Shown here: positions 9,401 to 16,483 of the stretch, in pieces | Position numbering within the stretch: position 1 is the stretch's first letter | How the letters are laid out: each line of letters begins with the position of its first letter | Made by a program: the position numbers and the translations under genes | Assembly (NCBI GenBank): GCA_038873195.1 | Contig: JAVZEV010000001.1 | Span: 86,490 to 150,489 of the forward strand | Reading direction: 5' to 3' | Source: Candidatus Bathyarchaeia archaeon | GTDB taxonomy: Archaea; Thermoproteota; Bathyarchaeia; Bathyarchaeales; Bathycorpusculaceae | Length of the DNA stretch: 64,000 nt | Notes under the pieces: generated by a model | Seen by the model: the letters and a program-made list of their open reading frames with translations, nothing else | Told to the model about the DNA's origin: nothing | The model's database searches: none

Positions 9401-10270
9401 AACCACGATTTGCAGGCAGTGTTTGCTGAGACGCACACGCTTGTAATTAGCGTATCGCAGGGCGGCACAACCAATCCCGCTCCAGGAACCTACGTGTATG
9501 ATTATCCAACAGACGTTACTGTAACGGCTATTCCAAACGCGAACTATCGTTTTGACCACTGGGAATTTGACGGTAACAATATAGGCTCGGCAAATCCAAT
9601 TATTGTTCACGTTGGCAGCAGCCACACTCTCCGCGCAGTTTTCATACTGGTAACTTACACGTTAACAATACAAACGACTGCTGGCGGTACTACGAATCCT
9701 GCGCCAGGCACGTATACTTATGATGCGGGCTCTATGGTTCTAGTAACTGCTTCGCCAAGCACTGGTTATGTGTTTGATGTTTGGCAGTTAGACGGCGTAA
9801 ACGTTAGCTCAGCCACATCATACACTGTCACTATGAACAGTGACCATACCTTAAAGGCAGTGTTTAAGTCAGCGCCGACTCCGCCCTCAATCTCAGTCTC
9901 AATAATCCCCGTTTCCACATCTATTCCTATAGGTGGGTCTGTAACCTTCTCTTCTACAGTCAGCGGTGGGACTTCGCCATATAGCTATCAATGGTATCTT
10001 AATGGTGTTCCTGTTTCCGGTGCAACTTCTTCGACGTGGACGTTCACTCCCTCAGCTACTGGCACTTATAGCGTGTATGTAAACGTGACAGATTCTGGTG
10101 GAATGAGTGCAAAATCTAATGTAGCTACTGTGTCTGTTACAAAGCCTGGTGTCGGAGGTTACTCGTTATTGCTTGGCAAACAGGCTCCAGCATCTTACTT
10201 CGTGGCATATACTGGTCTTCTGGTTGCGTTTGCCGCGGCACTGATAATTGTAAAGCGCAAAAGAAAATAG
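6419..10270 (+). CDS. Giant modular surface protein: CBM96/DNRLRE, PKD, Ig-like and seven InlB-type repeats
   Basis: GTG 6419 is chosen over TTG 6398 because GAGGGGAGAAGG sits just before it. Order in 1283 residues: signal peptide; DNRLRE/CBM96-type domain (about 30-205, KLYPTHDSWVEAEFPN...WNNAPAVG); PKD domain (about 207-292, SFDLDGSILTYSWDFGDGN); an unassigned beta-rich domain; two PKD-like Ig domains (GGTPPYTYQWY); seven divergent InlB B-repeats; one more Ig domain; tail GGYSLLLG, hydrophobic helix and KRKRK. These modules are known from carbohydrate-binding and adhesive surface proteins. No enzyme domain is seen, so binding or adhesion is the likely job. The tail may be a second kind of sorting signal or a simple anchor. 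Confidence 0.75.
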   Translation: MKFNANSVVAVLLIIILLCSPLLVFQAESSYTSKLYPTHDSWVEAEFPNDNHGSETSLRVRSDSRTRRSYLKFDLNSVPAGKTITSVKLYLYCTYMDANPSVEIYVHETGDNWNEASITWNNAPAVGAFITSISVGGTGQYYCWDITPYGEAQYSGDKILSVVVKLLLDNPAQDNPNLARYFASKESVGTAQDPYLEVTYENTPPTASFTYSPTYPVANDSVIFNASLSFDLDGSILTYSWDFGDGNVTTVTTPTIEHTYLMYDNYTVTLTVTDNDGLTDTETQIIEVVDPAILRVSLPEGVWVKQYTGDPWIDEGWLLNRTGNSWSFIVKIYDTSKCLKSDDTHLIVALNDAAYNNLLSLTINGTSIPKTAFQYGKPKPYGTKYWPNGCVYPTWFNDTYINVGTILPKSYKTLEVTVTFSSAIDARIHFDAYGHICEPISWSQVTWSPHSEDSTVLYQAGPLPLSVSISPVSAVIDLGQQVIFTSSVSGGTPPYTYQWYLDGTPVGTNSNTWTFTPTSTGTYQVYLNVTDNVGERAKSNIAQVTVNPALSVSIQPTSSVIIIGGSVHFTSTISGGTPPYTYQWYVNDTEVEGANSSTWTFTPSSVGYYLVSLKVTDAASATQLSNEAEVTVNPRTYKLTITATSGGTTTPAPGTYTYNEGTDVQVTAVPDVNYKLAYWELNGSNIGSNNPITITMNNNYELKAYFALITYTLTVTSTAGGTTNPAPGTYTYPSGSYAEVTAVPSANYFFDHWVLDGSNAGSANPISVYMNTNHNLQAVFSLINWTLTITASTGGTTSPAPGTYVYANGSSMVVTAIPNANYKFVKWQLNGSDAGSANPITLTIDANYILHAVFQQLTYRLTILSSTGGSTNPGPGTHVYVNGTNVFVDAIPDAYYMLDYWLLDGINVGSANPISVLMTDDHTLQPIFARINYTLTISTTVGGTTVPAPGIYVYNGGTTVDVTAIPNAGYRFDHWVLDGSNAGSDLTIHVFMGANHDLQAVFAETHTLVISVSQGGTTNPAPGTYVYDYPTDVTVTAIPNANYRFDHWEFDGNNIGSANPIIVHVGSSHTLRAVFILVTYTLTIQTTAGGTTNPAPGTYTYDAGSMVLVTASPSTGYVFDVWQLDGVNVSSATSYTVTMNSDHTLKAVFKSAPTPPSISVSIIPVSTSIPIGGSVTFSSTVSGGTSPYSYQWYLNGVPVSGATSSTWTFTPSATGTYSVYVNVTDSGGMSAKSNVATVSVTKPGVGGYSLLLGKQAPASYFVAYTGLLVAFAAALIIVKRKRK
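8324..9867 (+). repeat. Seven tandem InlB-type repeats encoded in the giant surface protein
   Basis: Seven units of about 72-75 codons. Each runs YTLTI-x-GGTTNPAPGTY-x-Y, then VTA(I/V)P-x-ANY-x-FDHW-x-LDGSN-x-GS-x-NPI, then HTLQAVF. They match the divergent InlB B-repeat pattern, a beta-strand stalk-forming module. The DNA of the units has diverged, so the array is not freshly amplified, unlike the two units in the 2783-5056 gene. Confidence 0.8.
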
Positions 10271-10316
10271 CTTTTTCTTATATCTTTCTTTTATTGCGAA
10301 TTGGAGACGCTGTTTA

Positions 10317-11249
10317 ATGAGTAAAATCAAGGCTGCTGTTTCGAAGGGAAAGCAGCGGTTCTCAAACAAACAGCTTATGCTGATTTCAACAGTTCTTACT
10401 TCCATAATAATTTTGGGCTTAGTGCTATCTTTTATTCTTCTTCAAAAACCAAACAAATTCTCTCTAAACGCGGCGGTTATAGACCAAATAGGTGAAAACT
10501 TCCCTTCGAATTCTACGATGGCTCAAGAATTCAATGAAACTTCAACGAGCATTTTAGAACAAGCTGGGTTCAACGTGACCTATCATAGACATGAAACCGT
10601 GACAGTGAGCTTTTTTAAGGAGCTTGCCAAGCGCGATTATGGAATAATAATTTTACGTGCACATTATGCGAAGAGAAGTTCTGAAAGCGAAGTGGACATT
10701 TTTACTTCTGAAGAATATCGAGACGGCGTCTACGACTATGTTTCTAGAGGCAATTATACATGGGAACCAGGTAAATTCTATTTTGCCATAACTCCTGACT
10801 TCATAAAGCATCTGGACGGCTCTTTCCCCAAAAGCATAATTATTGCGATGGGTTGCTGGAGTTTGAAGCCAGAATATGAAGGAATGGCGAATGCTTTCAT
10901 TCAAAAAGGTGCGACCGCATATATTGGTTGGACAGAAGAGGTGGACATAGGGCACTCGGATAAAGAGACTGTAAGATTACTTAGAATGTTATTGGAAGAA
11001 AAAAAGTCAATTGCAGATGCCGTTGGCGGTGTCGCTCCAGATTGGACATTTCCTCCAGGAAGTCACATGACCTTTTATCCACATACAGATGTAATCGGCA
11101 ATTTGAAAATATCCGACCTAATCGAGGAAGCAAAAGCCTCCTCGAATCTTCAAGGGGCGATTTCGTCTTTTAAGTTGGCGCCTGTCCTTTGCATGACCTT
11201 TACGTGTTTAAAACGAAAAATTTTAGATTTGGCTTGTCAACCACTTTAA
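10317..11249 (+). CDS. Membrane-anchored caspase-fold (clan CD / C25-like) candidate
   Basis: 310 residues. An N-terminal basic segment and one helix (about 20-43) anchor it, with the rest outside. The body has an alternating strand/helix pattern with two features of caspase-fold enzymes: strand plus His in IIILRAHYA (His116) and strand plus Cys in SIIIAMGCWSL (Cys180), followed by GATAYIGWTEEV, as in gingipain-like and CHAT peptidases. Catalysis is inferred from this dyad only. The C-terminus overlaps the convergent DUF5752 gene by 27 bp, so the last residues (LKRKILDLACQPL) may be non-native. Placed after the giant surface protein; processing of surface proteins is possible but unproven. 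Confidence 0.55.
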   Translation: MSKIKAAVSKGKQRFSNKQLMLISTVLTSIIILGLVLSFILLQKPNKFSLNAAVIDQIGENFPSNSTMAQEFNETSTSILEQAGFNVTYHRHETVTVSFFKELAKRDYGIIILRAHYAKRSSESEVDIFTSEEYRDGVYDYVSRGNYTWEPGKFYFAITPDFIKHLDGSFPKSIIIAMGCWSLKPEYEGMANAFIQKGATAYIGWTEEVDIGHSDKETVRLLRMLLEEKKSIADAVGGVAPDWTFPPGSHMTFYPHTDVIGNLKISDLIEEAKASSNLQGAISSFKLAPVLCMTFTCLKRKILDLACQPL

Positions 11250-11549
11250 GTGTCTAGAAACTGTTGCATGTAATTGGTTGCGGAGAACTTCGCCTGCCAA
11301 ATTAACTTTTTGGAGTCTTCTGATTCCCTCAGCAAGCTCTTTGTCTTGCAAAACTTCATCTATCCATTTTTCGAAGTCTCCACGATAAAGGTGAAACTCT
11401 AAGGATTTCACGTTTACCTCGTTTATTTTCTCTACAAACTCTTTCAAGGAAGAAGCGCTTACGCCCGTATAATTTCCTATCGATGTGAAAAAGTAGAATG
11501 CTTTTTCCCGCGGGACGGTTCTCAAAATTTTCGAAACATCCACACTCAT
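11223..11549 (-). CDS. DUF5752 family protein
   Basis: 108 residues, all-helical, with the N-terminal pattern FYFFTSIGNYTGVSASSL and LEFHLYRGDFEKWI that I recognise as DUF5752, a family found in archaea and bacteria without known function. Its ATG overlaps the stop of the upstream Lrp/AsnC-type gene (ATGA), so the two form an operon. This pairing suggests a role tied to the regulator or its target metabolite, which is inference. The 3' end overlaps the convergent caspase-like gene. Confidence 0.7.
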   Translation of the reverse strand: MSVDVSKILRTVPREKAFYFFTSIGNYTGVSASSLKEFVEKINEVNVKSLEFHLYRGDFEKWIDEVLQDKELAEGIRRLQKVNLAGEVLRNQLHATVSRHLKWLTSQI

Positions 11550-12082
11550 TTAGATTCTTCCTTTATATTATATGTTCCCTTTATAAATGTTAACTTTTTC
11601 GGATTATTAATTATTGAAAATTGGGTTTCCTTAAATTTCTTCGTCACTATTGACGTGCGAATTCTCAAAACACCAGACAAGGGCGCCACTCTGTTGGCGA
11701 TAAATGCATGCAAATCTTCTTGGTTTTCAGCAATGACTTTTGCTATTATTTGGAGTTCTTCAGAAAGGGACGTGTAGACTTCAATGACTTGTGGTGCTTG
11801 GCAAAGTTTTTCTGCCACTTTTTCGCTTTCTTTTGGGTCTGTGTAGACGGTCATTATTGCTGTTATGCCTTTTGTTCCAGCTTTTTCTGCGTCGATAACC
11901 GCCGTGTATTTCGTGATTATTCCGTATTTTTCCATTCTTTTTATTCTGTCGTAAACTGTTGAATGGGCTATTCCTAAGTGTTTGCCTATATCCGTGTAAG
12001 TTTGCCTCGCGTCTTCTTGTAGGGCTTCCAGAATTTTCAAGTCTGTAGTGTCTAAGGTTAAAGTGTTGTTTTTTAACTTCAA
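11546..12082 (-). CDS. Lrp/AsnC-family transcription regulator
   Basis: 178 residues. N-terminal winged helix (LDTTDLKILEALQEDARQTY, then GIAHSTVYDRIKRMEKYGII, about 9-58) and a C-terminal RAM/ligand domain (ITAIMTVYTDPKESEKV to VLRIRTSIV, about 70-150), as in Lrp/AsnC regulators that bind amino acids or related effectors and act as dimers or octamers. A C-terminal extension of about 25 residues is basic. It overlaps the downstream DUF5752 gene by 4 bp. Its targets are not evident. Confidence 0.85.
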   Translation of the reverse strand: MKLKNNTLTLDTTDLKILEALQEDARQTYTDIGKHLGIAHSTVYDRIKRMEKYGIITKYTAVIDAEKAGTKGITAIMTVYTDPKESEKVAEKLCQAPQVIEVYTSLSEELQIIAKVIAENQEDLHAFIANRVAPLSGVLRIRTSIVTKKFKETQFSIINNPKKLTFIKGTYNIKEESK

Positions 12083-12281
12083 CCTCTTTCCTCTTTGTTA
12101 TTATTTTCTATTTGAGTGGATTTATTGTTTGCTATCGGAAAAATGTAGAAAATCTGGGATTTTTTCTTTAAATCTTTCGGTCCGTATTCTCCGTAAATTT
12201 GTCGGCAAAACATAATTTTACCTACAATTTTTCATTTTTAACGCCCAACTGCCTACACTTTTGCGAGTAAAATGACAAATA

Positions 12282-12293
12282 AGTTTAAATTTA
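12282..12293 (+). promoter_or_regulatory. TATA-like promoter before the 162-residue unknown gene
   Basis: GTTTAAATTTATG lies in the 271-base gap between the divergent Lrp gene and the next rightward gene, about 60-70 bases before its ATG. It fits an archaeal TATA/BRE box in composition; the start of transcription is not known. Confidence 0.35.
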
Positions 12294-12352
12294 TGTTCGC
12301 GTAATAGAATATTGTTCTAGAAGATTCTCTCAGTAGGAGTTGCTTTGAAAAG

Positions 12353-12841
12353 ATGAAAATGTCTAGAGTTTGGGAAATTCTGAAGAAATTTAAGGATTGT
12401 TGCAGATTTCGCGGTTGGAAAACTTCTGAAAACGAAGATTGGGTCGAAATTGACGATAAATATCACAATTTTCTATGGGCTAGAGAAATTCACCCTTCAT
12501 CCTTTAAGAAAATAGCTTCAAATAGAAAATGTGTTGTTCGCGAAGGCTTATCCTACCGTGTTGTTGAAGCATCCTATACTGCATGTCTTCTAATGGAAAC
12601 ACCTTCTGAAGACTTAGTTCACTCAGTTTTCGAAAACCCTGACTTTTCTAAAAGGATAGCACTCTACGATTTGAGTCCCTTACTAGAAGGAAAAAACCTG
12701 TGTGTTAAAGTAAACTATACAGACAGTCCTGTTTTTCAAGAGTTCGAAAGTTTTCTGAAGAAAGAGTTGAAGGTTAAATTCAAACCAATTTCGCTCTCTA
12801 AGACAAGCACAGAAGACTATACTATTGCAGAACTCGCATGA
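12353..12841 (+). CDS. Unknown 162-residue protein
   Basis: Soluble protein starting MKMSRVWEILKKF, with an initial basic helix, a Trp-rich segment (RGWKTSENEDWVEID) and a beta-rich middle (CVVREGLSYRVVEASYTACLLM). Seven scattered Cys/His do not form an obvious metal site. No family is recognised. ATG 12353 or 12359 may be the start. It is followed after 70 bases by a coiled-coil protein on the same strand. Confidence 0.5.
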   Translation: MKMSRVWEILKKFKDCCRFRGWKTSENEDWVEIDDKYHNFLWAREIHPSSFKKIASNRKCVVREGLSYRVVEASYTACLLMETPSEDLVHSVFENPDFSKRIALYDLSPLLEGKNLCVKVNYTDSPVFQEFESFLKKELKVKFKPISLSKTSTEDYTIAELA

Positions 12842-12910
12842 TTCGCACTGCTGAACATTTCAAAGATTTGATAAAGGGAAGCTTTCTAAATATCTCTTTG
12901 TGAAAGAGCA

Positions 12911-13513
12911 ATGTCTCAAGACTCTGAAAAAATAAAAAGGCTTGTAGCGTTTAAGAAAAAACTTGAAAAAAGAGTTGAAGAACTGGATTCTGAACTTAAA
13001 GAACTGCAAGCAATGCTTGAGGCAGTAAACTCGGTTTTGCTAGAGAAAGGATTTAAACGGGCTGAAATTGTCAAGCCACCTGCGGAAGCGGAGGTTTCTC
13101 CACCTAAAGAAGAGGCAATAGCGGAACCTTCTACTCCACAATTTTTGACTGAATATGAAAATGTCACACCACTCAAGACTGTTACAGGTGAACTTCTAGC
13201 AAATCTTTACGTGAGTGAAGATTCTTTGCGAGTAGTGCCAGCGGAAGGCAAAAATTTTAATGTTAACACGCCGCCTTTTACTCATTTTCTGGTGGACAAG
13301 GTTCTTGCAAGAATGCAAGAAAAAGACAACGAACTGGTTAGAACTGGACAATTAACTGCCGAAAAACTGTTTTCATATAATATTGTTAGAGAAGGCGACA
13401 TAATCCGTGAAATAAACGTTAAGAATGTTGATCAAGAACGCATAAGAGAACTCAAATCAAGCATCCGCTGGACGCTAGAGAAAATGTATGAAAAAATGAA
13501 AGGCCAGACTTAG
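12911..13513 (+). CDS. Coiled-coil protein of unknown function
   Basis: 200 residues. The first 50 form a strong coiled coil (KIKRLVAFKKKLEKRVEELD, then LKELQAMLEAVNSVLLEKG), followed by a Pro/Glu-rich linker (about 58-80) and a folded C-terminal half (about 85-200) with LKTVTGELLANLYVSED, VNTPPFTHFLVDKVLARMQEKD and a terminal helix. I recall no named family. A GTGAAAGAGC stretch before the ATG is a weak ribosome site. It ends 4 bases before the convergent DUF2148 gene stop. Confidence 0.55.
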   Translation: MSQDSEKIKRLVAFKKKLEKRVEELDSELKELQAMLEAVNSVLLEKGFKRAEIVKPPAEAEVSPPKEEAIAEPSTPQFLTEYENVTPLKTVTGELLANLYVSEDSLRVVPAEGKNFNVNTPPFTHFLVDKVLARMQEKDNELVRTGQLTAEKLFSYNIVREGDIIREINVKNVDQERIRELKSSIRWTLEKMYEKMKGQT

Positions 13514-13517
13514 GAAG

Positions 13518-14084
13518 TTATCTGGCTCTGTCAAAGTAGATGCTTTTGCCTTTAGCTGAAATTGGGATTCCCATAATAACCGAAGCTTCTGGTAACATTT
13601 TTAGTTTGAATGCTGCCACGCCAATGCGGTACATTATGCGGTTGTCCACGTTTAGTATGCTGGCTGTTTTTGCGGCTGAGCCTAACGCTATGCCCAAGTC
13701 TAAAGTTTTGAAGAGGCATGTTGGACCAGTAAAATCTTGCCCAAGCTTTTTAGTTGCATTTTCAAATTCTTTGCAGTTTGCGTAGCCGCAGGCTCCACAG
13801 TTTATTCCAACGCTCTTGTTTCCTCTAACACCAATTAGTATTGTAGCTTCTGAGTCTCTGACGTTTTTTGCGTCTCGTCGAAAGCCTTCGATTTTTCGTT
13901 CTTCCGCTATTTCTTCCATTTTTTGGGCTATTGCGTCTTTTTCTTTGCCGTAGACAATCAAGGTTAAGGTGTCGTCTATGCCGGCTGTTTTTGGCGCGGT
14001 TCTTGAGGATATGAGCATAAGTTTGGCTGCTTCTAGTAATGCTTCTTTTTCTGCTTTTTGGCTTTCAATTATTGGCGGGTTCAT
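13518..14084 (-). CDS. DUF2148 ferredoxin-domain protein
   Basis: 188 residues from ATG 14084 (chosen over GTG 14093, since AAAAGGTAGTG gives better spacing). It carries GINCGACGYANCKEF (about 97-111) plus a later Cys (GPTCLFK), a four-Cys pattern for a 4Fe-4S cluster as in DUF2148 proteins. Sometimes found near redox and hydrogen-metabolism genes; reaction unknown. It is the last gene of a leftward run behind the nickel/cobalt transporter, thioredoxin and a 46-residue membrane protein, which supports a redox or metal-related role. Confidence 0.75.
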   Translation of the reverse strand: MNPPIIESQKAEKEALLEAAKLMLISSRTAPKTAGIDDTLTLIVYGKEKDAIAQKMEEIAEERKIEGFRRDAKNVRDSEATILIGVRGNKSVGINCGACGYANCKEFENATKKLGQDFTGPTCLFKTLDLGIALGSAAKTASILNVDNRIMYRIGVAAFKLKMLPEASVIMGIPISAKGKSIYFDRAR

Positions 14085-14152
14085 TTTCTTCACTACCTTT
14101 TAGGTGAGGAGTTATTCAGAAAGAGTCTATTAGGCGTTAGCTTTTAAGGGTT

Positions 14153-14293
14153 TTAGATGATGACTGTTTTAAAGGCGGTTTTTAACATTTCTACTATTAT
14201 GTTTAACTGGTTTGTGTGGATGGCTACGGCTAAGGAAGATATTCCTAAAAGAAGTAGTAGCGCGCCTATTACTCTACGTTCTGAAATGTCCAT
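14153..14293 (-). CDS. 46-residue membrane microprotein between thioredoxin and DUF2148
   Basis: ATG 14293 starts 7 bases after the thioredoxin stop, with GGATAGGAT just before it. The product is MDISERR, a hydrophobic helix (VIGALLLLLGISSLAVAI), then a polar tail ending TVII. Position inside an otherwise tightly packed operon, a plausible ribosome site and a clean single helix support a real gene. Topology would put the short basic N-terminus inside. It may anchor or assist the neighbouring redox proteins; no family recognised. Confidence 0.6.
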   Translation of the reverse strand: MDISERRVIGALLLLLGISSLAVAIHTNQLNIIVEMLKTAFKTVII

Positions 14294-14300
14294 GAGTATC

Positions 14301-14735
14301 CTATCCTAAATGCTTTTTTAATGCGGCTTCGATGTGTTTCTTTGGAACCAGTCCCACGATTCTGTCAACTTCTTTTCCGTTCTTCATTATCAACATTGTT
14401 GGGATGCTGAAAATTTGGAAGCATTCTGCGGTTCTCGGGTTTTCGTCGACGTCAAGTTTTCCAATTAGCACTTTTCCAGCGTACTCTCTGGCTAATTCTT
14501 CAATTGTAGGCGCTAAAGCTAAACATGGACCGCACCATGGCGCCCAGCAGTCAATTAAAGCCAACTGGTTTTTGCTTACTATTTCGTTGAAGTTTGAATC
14601 TGTCACGTGAACAGGTTCTGTTTTCATTTCTTGTTTTTTCTCCTTCTTTTCTGCGAGTTCTCTTAGTTTCTTCTTTCTGATACGTTCCAATTCTTCGTTT
14701 TCCTTTGATATAAAGTGTTCGTGTTCACTATTCAT
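14301..14735 (-). CDS. Thioredoxin with N-terminal charged extension
   Basis: 144 residues. Residues about 42-144 are a complete thioredoxin fold: VTDSNFNEIV, the WAPWCGPCLALAP active site with the CGPC dithiol pair, and the cis-proline in FSIPTMLIM. The first 40 residues are a very charged helix (EELERIRKKKLRELAEKKEKKQ) not needed for the fold; it may bind a partner. It reduces protein disulfides in the cytoplasm. It overlaps the upstream DUF1893 gene by 8 bp. Confidence 0.92.
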   Translation of the reverse strand: MNSEHEHFISKENEELERIRKKKLRELAEKKEKKQEMKTEPVHVTDSNFNEIVSKNQLALIDCWAPWCGPCLALAPTIEELAREYAGKVLIGKLDVDENPRTAECFQIFSIPTMLIMKNGKEVDRIVGLVPKKHIEAALKKHLG

Positions 14736-15174
14736 GTGAGTTTCTTCCGGCTGTTTTTAGGGAGTTTTGTAAAGTCTTAAGTTTTATGTATGCGTCTTTT
14801 GGATTTGAAATTTCCTTTGCTAGGCTTTCAAATGGGCATGCTTTTGCCTTGTTGACGTCTAGTATGTTTTCAACCAAGTTTGTCCATTCGTGAAAAATTG
14901 AATGCTGTTCAAACACGTTTTTGGCTTCTTTGCTCATAGTCACTGCATAGACTGCTTTGGCTCTTGCATATACACACAGCAAAGCAATTGCTTTTCCAAC
15001 AATTCTGTCTGCAACAGAAGCTCCGTCAAGCTTGTTTCCAAGTGTTTCAATGGCTGCTAAAAAGCCGGAAATTCCATGCGATTTTGTCTCAAGAAGTGTT
15101 TCTTTATTTTTGACTATGGAGAGTGTCAGATTTTTTTCTTTCAGATGTTTTTTGGCTATTTCTAAATCTTGCAT
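14728..15174 (-). CDS. DUF1893 family protein
   Basis: 148 residues. N-terminal segment NLTLSIVKNKETLLETKSHGISGFLAAIE and the middle VADRIVGKAIALLCVYARAKAVYA match the DUF1893 family, small proteins with a deaminase-like appearance, function unknown. The last 50 residues are an extra helical extension. It sits between an FmdE-like gene and thioredoxin in one leftward run, with an 8-bp overlap into thioredoxin. Confidence 0.7.
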   Translation of the reverse strand: MQDLEIAKKHLKEKNLTLSIVKNKETLLETKSHGISGFLAAIETLGNKLDGASVADRIVGKAIALLCVYARAKAVYAVTMSKEAKNVFEQHSIFHEWTNLVENILDVNKAKACPFESLAKEISNPKDAYIKLKTLQNSLKTAGRNSHE

Positions 15175-15215
15175 ACCGCTTCAGTTTCTCAATGTAGTAT
15201 TTTAAAAATAAATTC

Positions 15216-15659
15216 CTATTGCCTTTCTATTATGAATAGTTGATTTTCGGGTGCGTGAGCCGTTTCCCATGCTAGTTCTTCGTTGGAGAAGCCTTCTGAA
15301 ATCTTGTTAGTTAGTTCCTCTATTATTTTTTGGTTAACAGTTACTTTCAGCGACTTGTTCGGTCTTTGCAGTATAAAATGTGCGGTTATTTCTTTTTGTG
15401 AGTTTTCTATCTTGAGCTTCTGGTTTCCAATCGTGCATTTTGTTGTGGTTTGGATTCCGTCAAGAACGCATGAGAACGGCGCTAATAGCGGGAGCTTTAC
15501 GTGCACTTGCAACTTGGCGTTTTTGTTTCTTTCTATCTTTAGAATTTTTTCAGCCAACCTTCCCATTTTAACTCCTATGACTAGCAAGGGTCCTAAGTGT
15601 CCATGAAATTTCTCTGCGTCTCTTATCAGCAACCTAAGTTTCTCTTCTTCACTACACAT
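15216..15659 (-). CDS. FmdE-family protein (formylmethanofuran dehydrogenase subunit E-like)
   Basis: 147 residues behind a strong AAGGAG site. FHGHLGPLLVIGVKMGRLA near the N-terminus and PFSCVLDGIQTTTKCTIG in the middle are the FmdE/FwdE signatures (HGH and CxxDxxQ...C metal/cluster residues). In methanogens FmdE accompanies tungsten or molybdenum formylmethanofuran dehydrogenase; here no Fwd catalytic gene is adjacent, and the protein is short, without the usual C-terminal zinc ribbon. Its place behind a nickel/cobalt transporter suggests a metal-handling role. Overlaps the upstream membrane gene by 8 bp. Confidence 0.75.
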   Translation of the reverse strand: MCSEEEKLRLLIRDAEKFHGHLGPLLVIGVKMGRLAEKILKIERNKNAKLQVHVKLPLLAPFSCVLDGIQTTTKCTIGNQKLKIENSQKEITAHFILQRPNKSLKVTVNQKIIEELTNKISEGFSNEELAWETAHAPENQLFIIERQ

Positions 15660-16206
15660 CTTTAATTCTCCTTACATGCGCTTTTTCCAGAATAGCTATG
15701 ATTGGCAATGCTGTCACTATGCCTATTACGCCGCCTACTAAATGCCACGCACCCCAAACGGTTAACGCCCATTGCAGCGTTGCTCCGTCAAGCGGTTTTC
15801 CCATGAAAAAGATGCCTATAACCAAACCAGCAAAATAAGCAGATATTGCAGTCACCAAAGCAGCGATGGTCATACTACGTATTTTCACATTTATTTTGTG
15901 ACGGCTCATAAGCATTAAAACATCAAAAAGCACTGCTGAAGCTGCAAAACCGATTATGTGTGGAGAAGGATTGAATAATAAAACTATCAACGAGCCTAGA
16001 ATACCAATGAGAGAGGCTATTCCGAACTTGCCAGTTGCCCACGTGACAAGCAAAAGTGTTAAGAATGCTGAAAAATCGCAGAGTATCGGAAGTTGAAACC
16101 AAACAAAGCTCAACCTTCCCAATGTCAAGCTAAGAGTTGCCCACAAAGCACTGAAAACGCCAGCTAACGCAATATCTACTGTGGTAAAATGTTTTGCTTT
16201 ATTCAT
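15652..16206 (-). CDS. ECF-transporter S-component-like membrane protein
   Basis: ATG 16206 is preferred to 16254 because GAAAGGAAA precedes it. About 184 residues with five or six hydrophobic helices and the N-terminal pattern TTVDIALAGVFSALWATLSLTL, typical of substrate-binding S components of energy-coupling-factor transporters. It lies between a nickel/cobalt NikM/NikN pair and FmdE. The Ala-Arg-Gly motifs of T components (CbiQ) are not present, so I do not call it CbiQ. Substrate unknown; no ECF ATPase is seen in the window. Confidence 0.6.
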   Translation of the reverse strand: MNKAKHFTTVDIALAGVFSALWATLSLTLGRLSFVWFQLPILCDFSAFLTLLLVTWATGKFGIASLIGILGSLIVLLFNPSPHIIGFAASAVLFDVLMLMSRHKINVKIRSMTIAALVTAISAYFAGLVIGIFFMGKPLDGATLQWALTVWGAWHLVGGVIGIVTALPIIAILEKAHVRRIKDV

Positions 16207-16213
16207 TTTCCTT

Positions 16214-16483
16214 TCACTTTTTAGTGATTGTTTTGCCAAGCAAAAAAGTGACACCTAAAACTAGAAAGACTCCAGCTATGCCGGCTAGAAGCGTTGATAA
16301 ATATGGATTGTCGATTGCTGGTATGCTGTAATCCGGCATTAGTCCGCTCCAGATTGGCTCATGTTTTTCTATTCCAAGAGTTTCAGCCACGCTTTCCAGT
16401 CCGTCTGGAGCGTTTGAAGCAAATGGTATTAGGATTGCAAGACAGACCAAAGTGAGAATTAACGCTTTAAGGTATCCTTTCAT
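16214..16483 (-). CDS. nikN: Cobalt/nickel transport protein, PDGLE domain (NikN/CbiN-like)
   Basis: 89 residues: N-terminal helix, then NAPDGLESVAETLGIEKHEP containing the PDGLE family motif, an extracellular-type loop (SGLMPDYSIPAIDNPYLSTLLAG), and a second helix ending KTITKK. This is the small auxiliary subunit that pairs with NikM/CbiM in nickel or cobalt uptake. It overlaps nikM by 17 bp and has GAGGAAG before its ATG. Metal identity is inferred as nickel from the neighbouring NikR. Confidence 0.85.
   Translation of the reverse strand: MKGYLKALILTLVCLAILIPFASNAPDGLESVAETLGIEKHEPIWSGLMPDYSIPAIDNPYLSTLLAGIAGVFLVLGVTFLLGKTITKK

Noticed and set aside
15652..16206. CbiQ T-component of the nickel transporter
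   Set aside because: Lacks the Ala-Arg-Gly coupling motifs; pattern fits an S component better.
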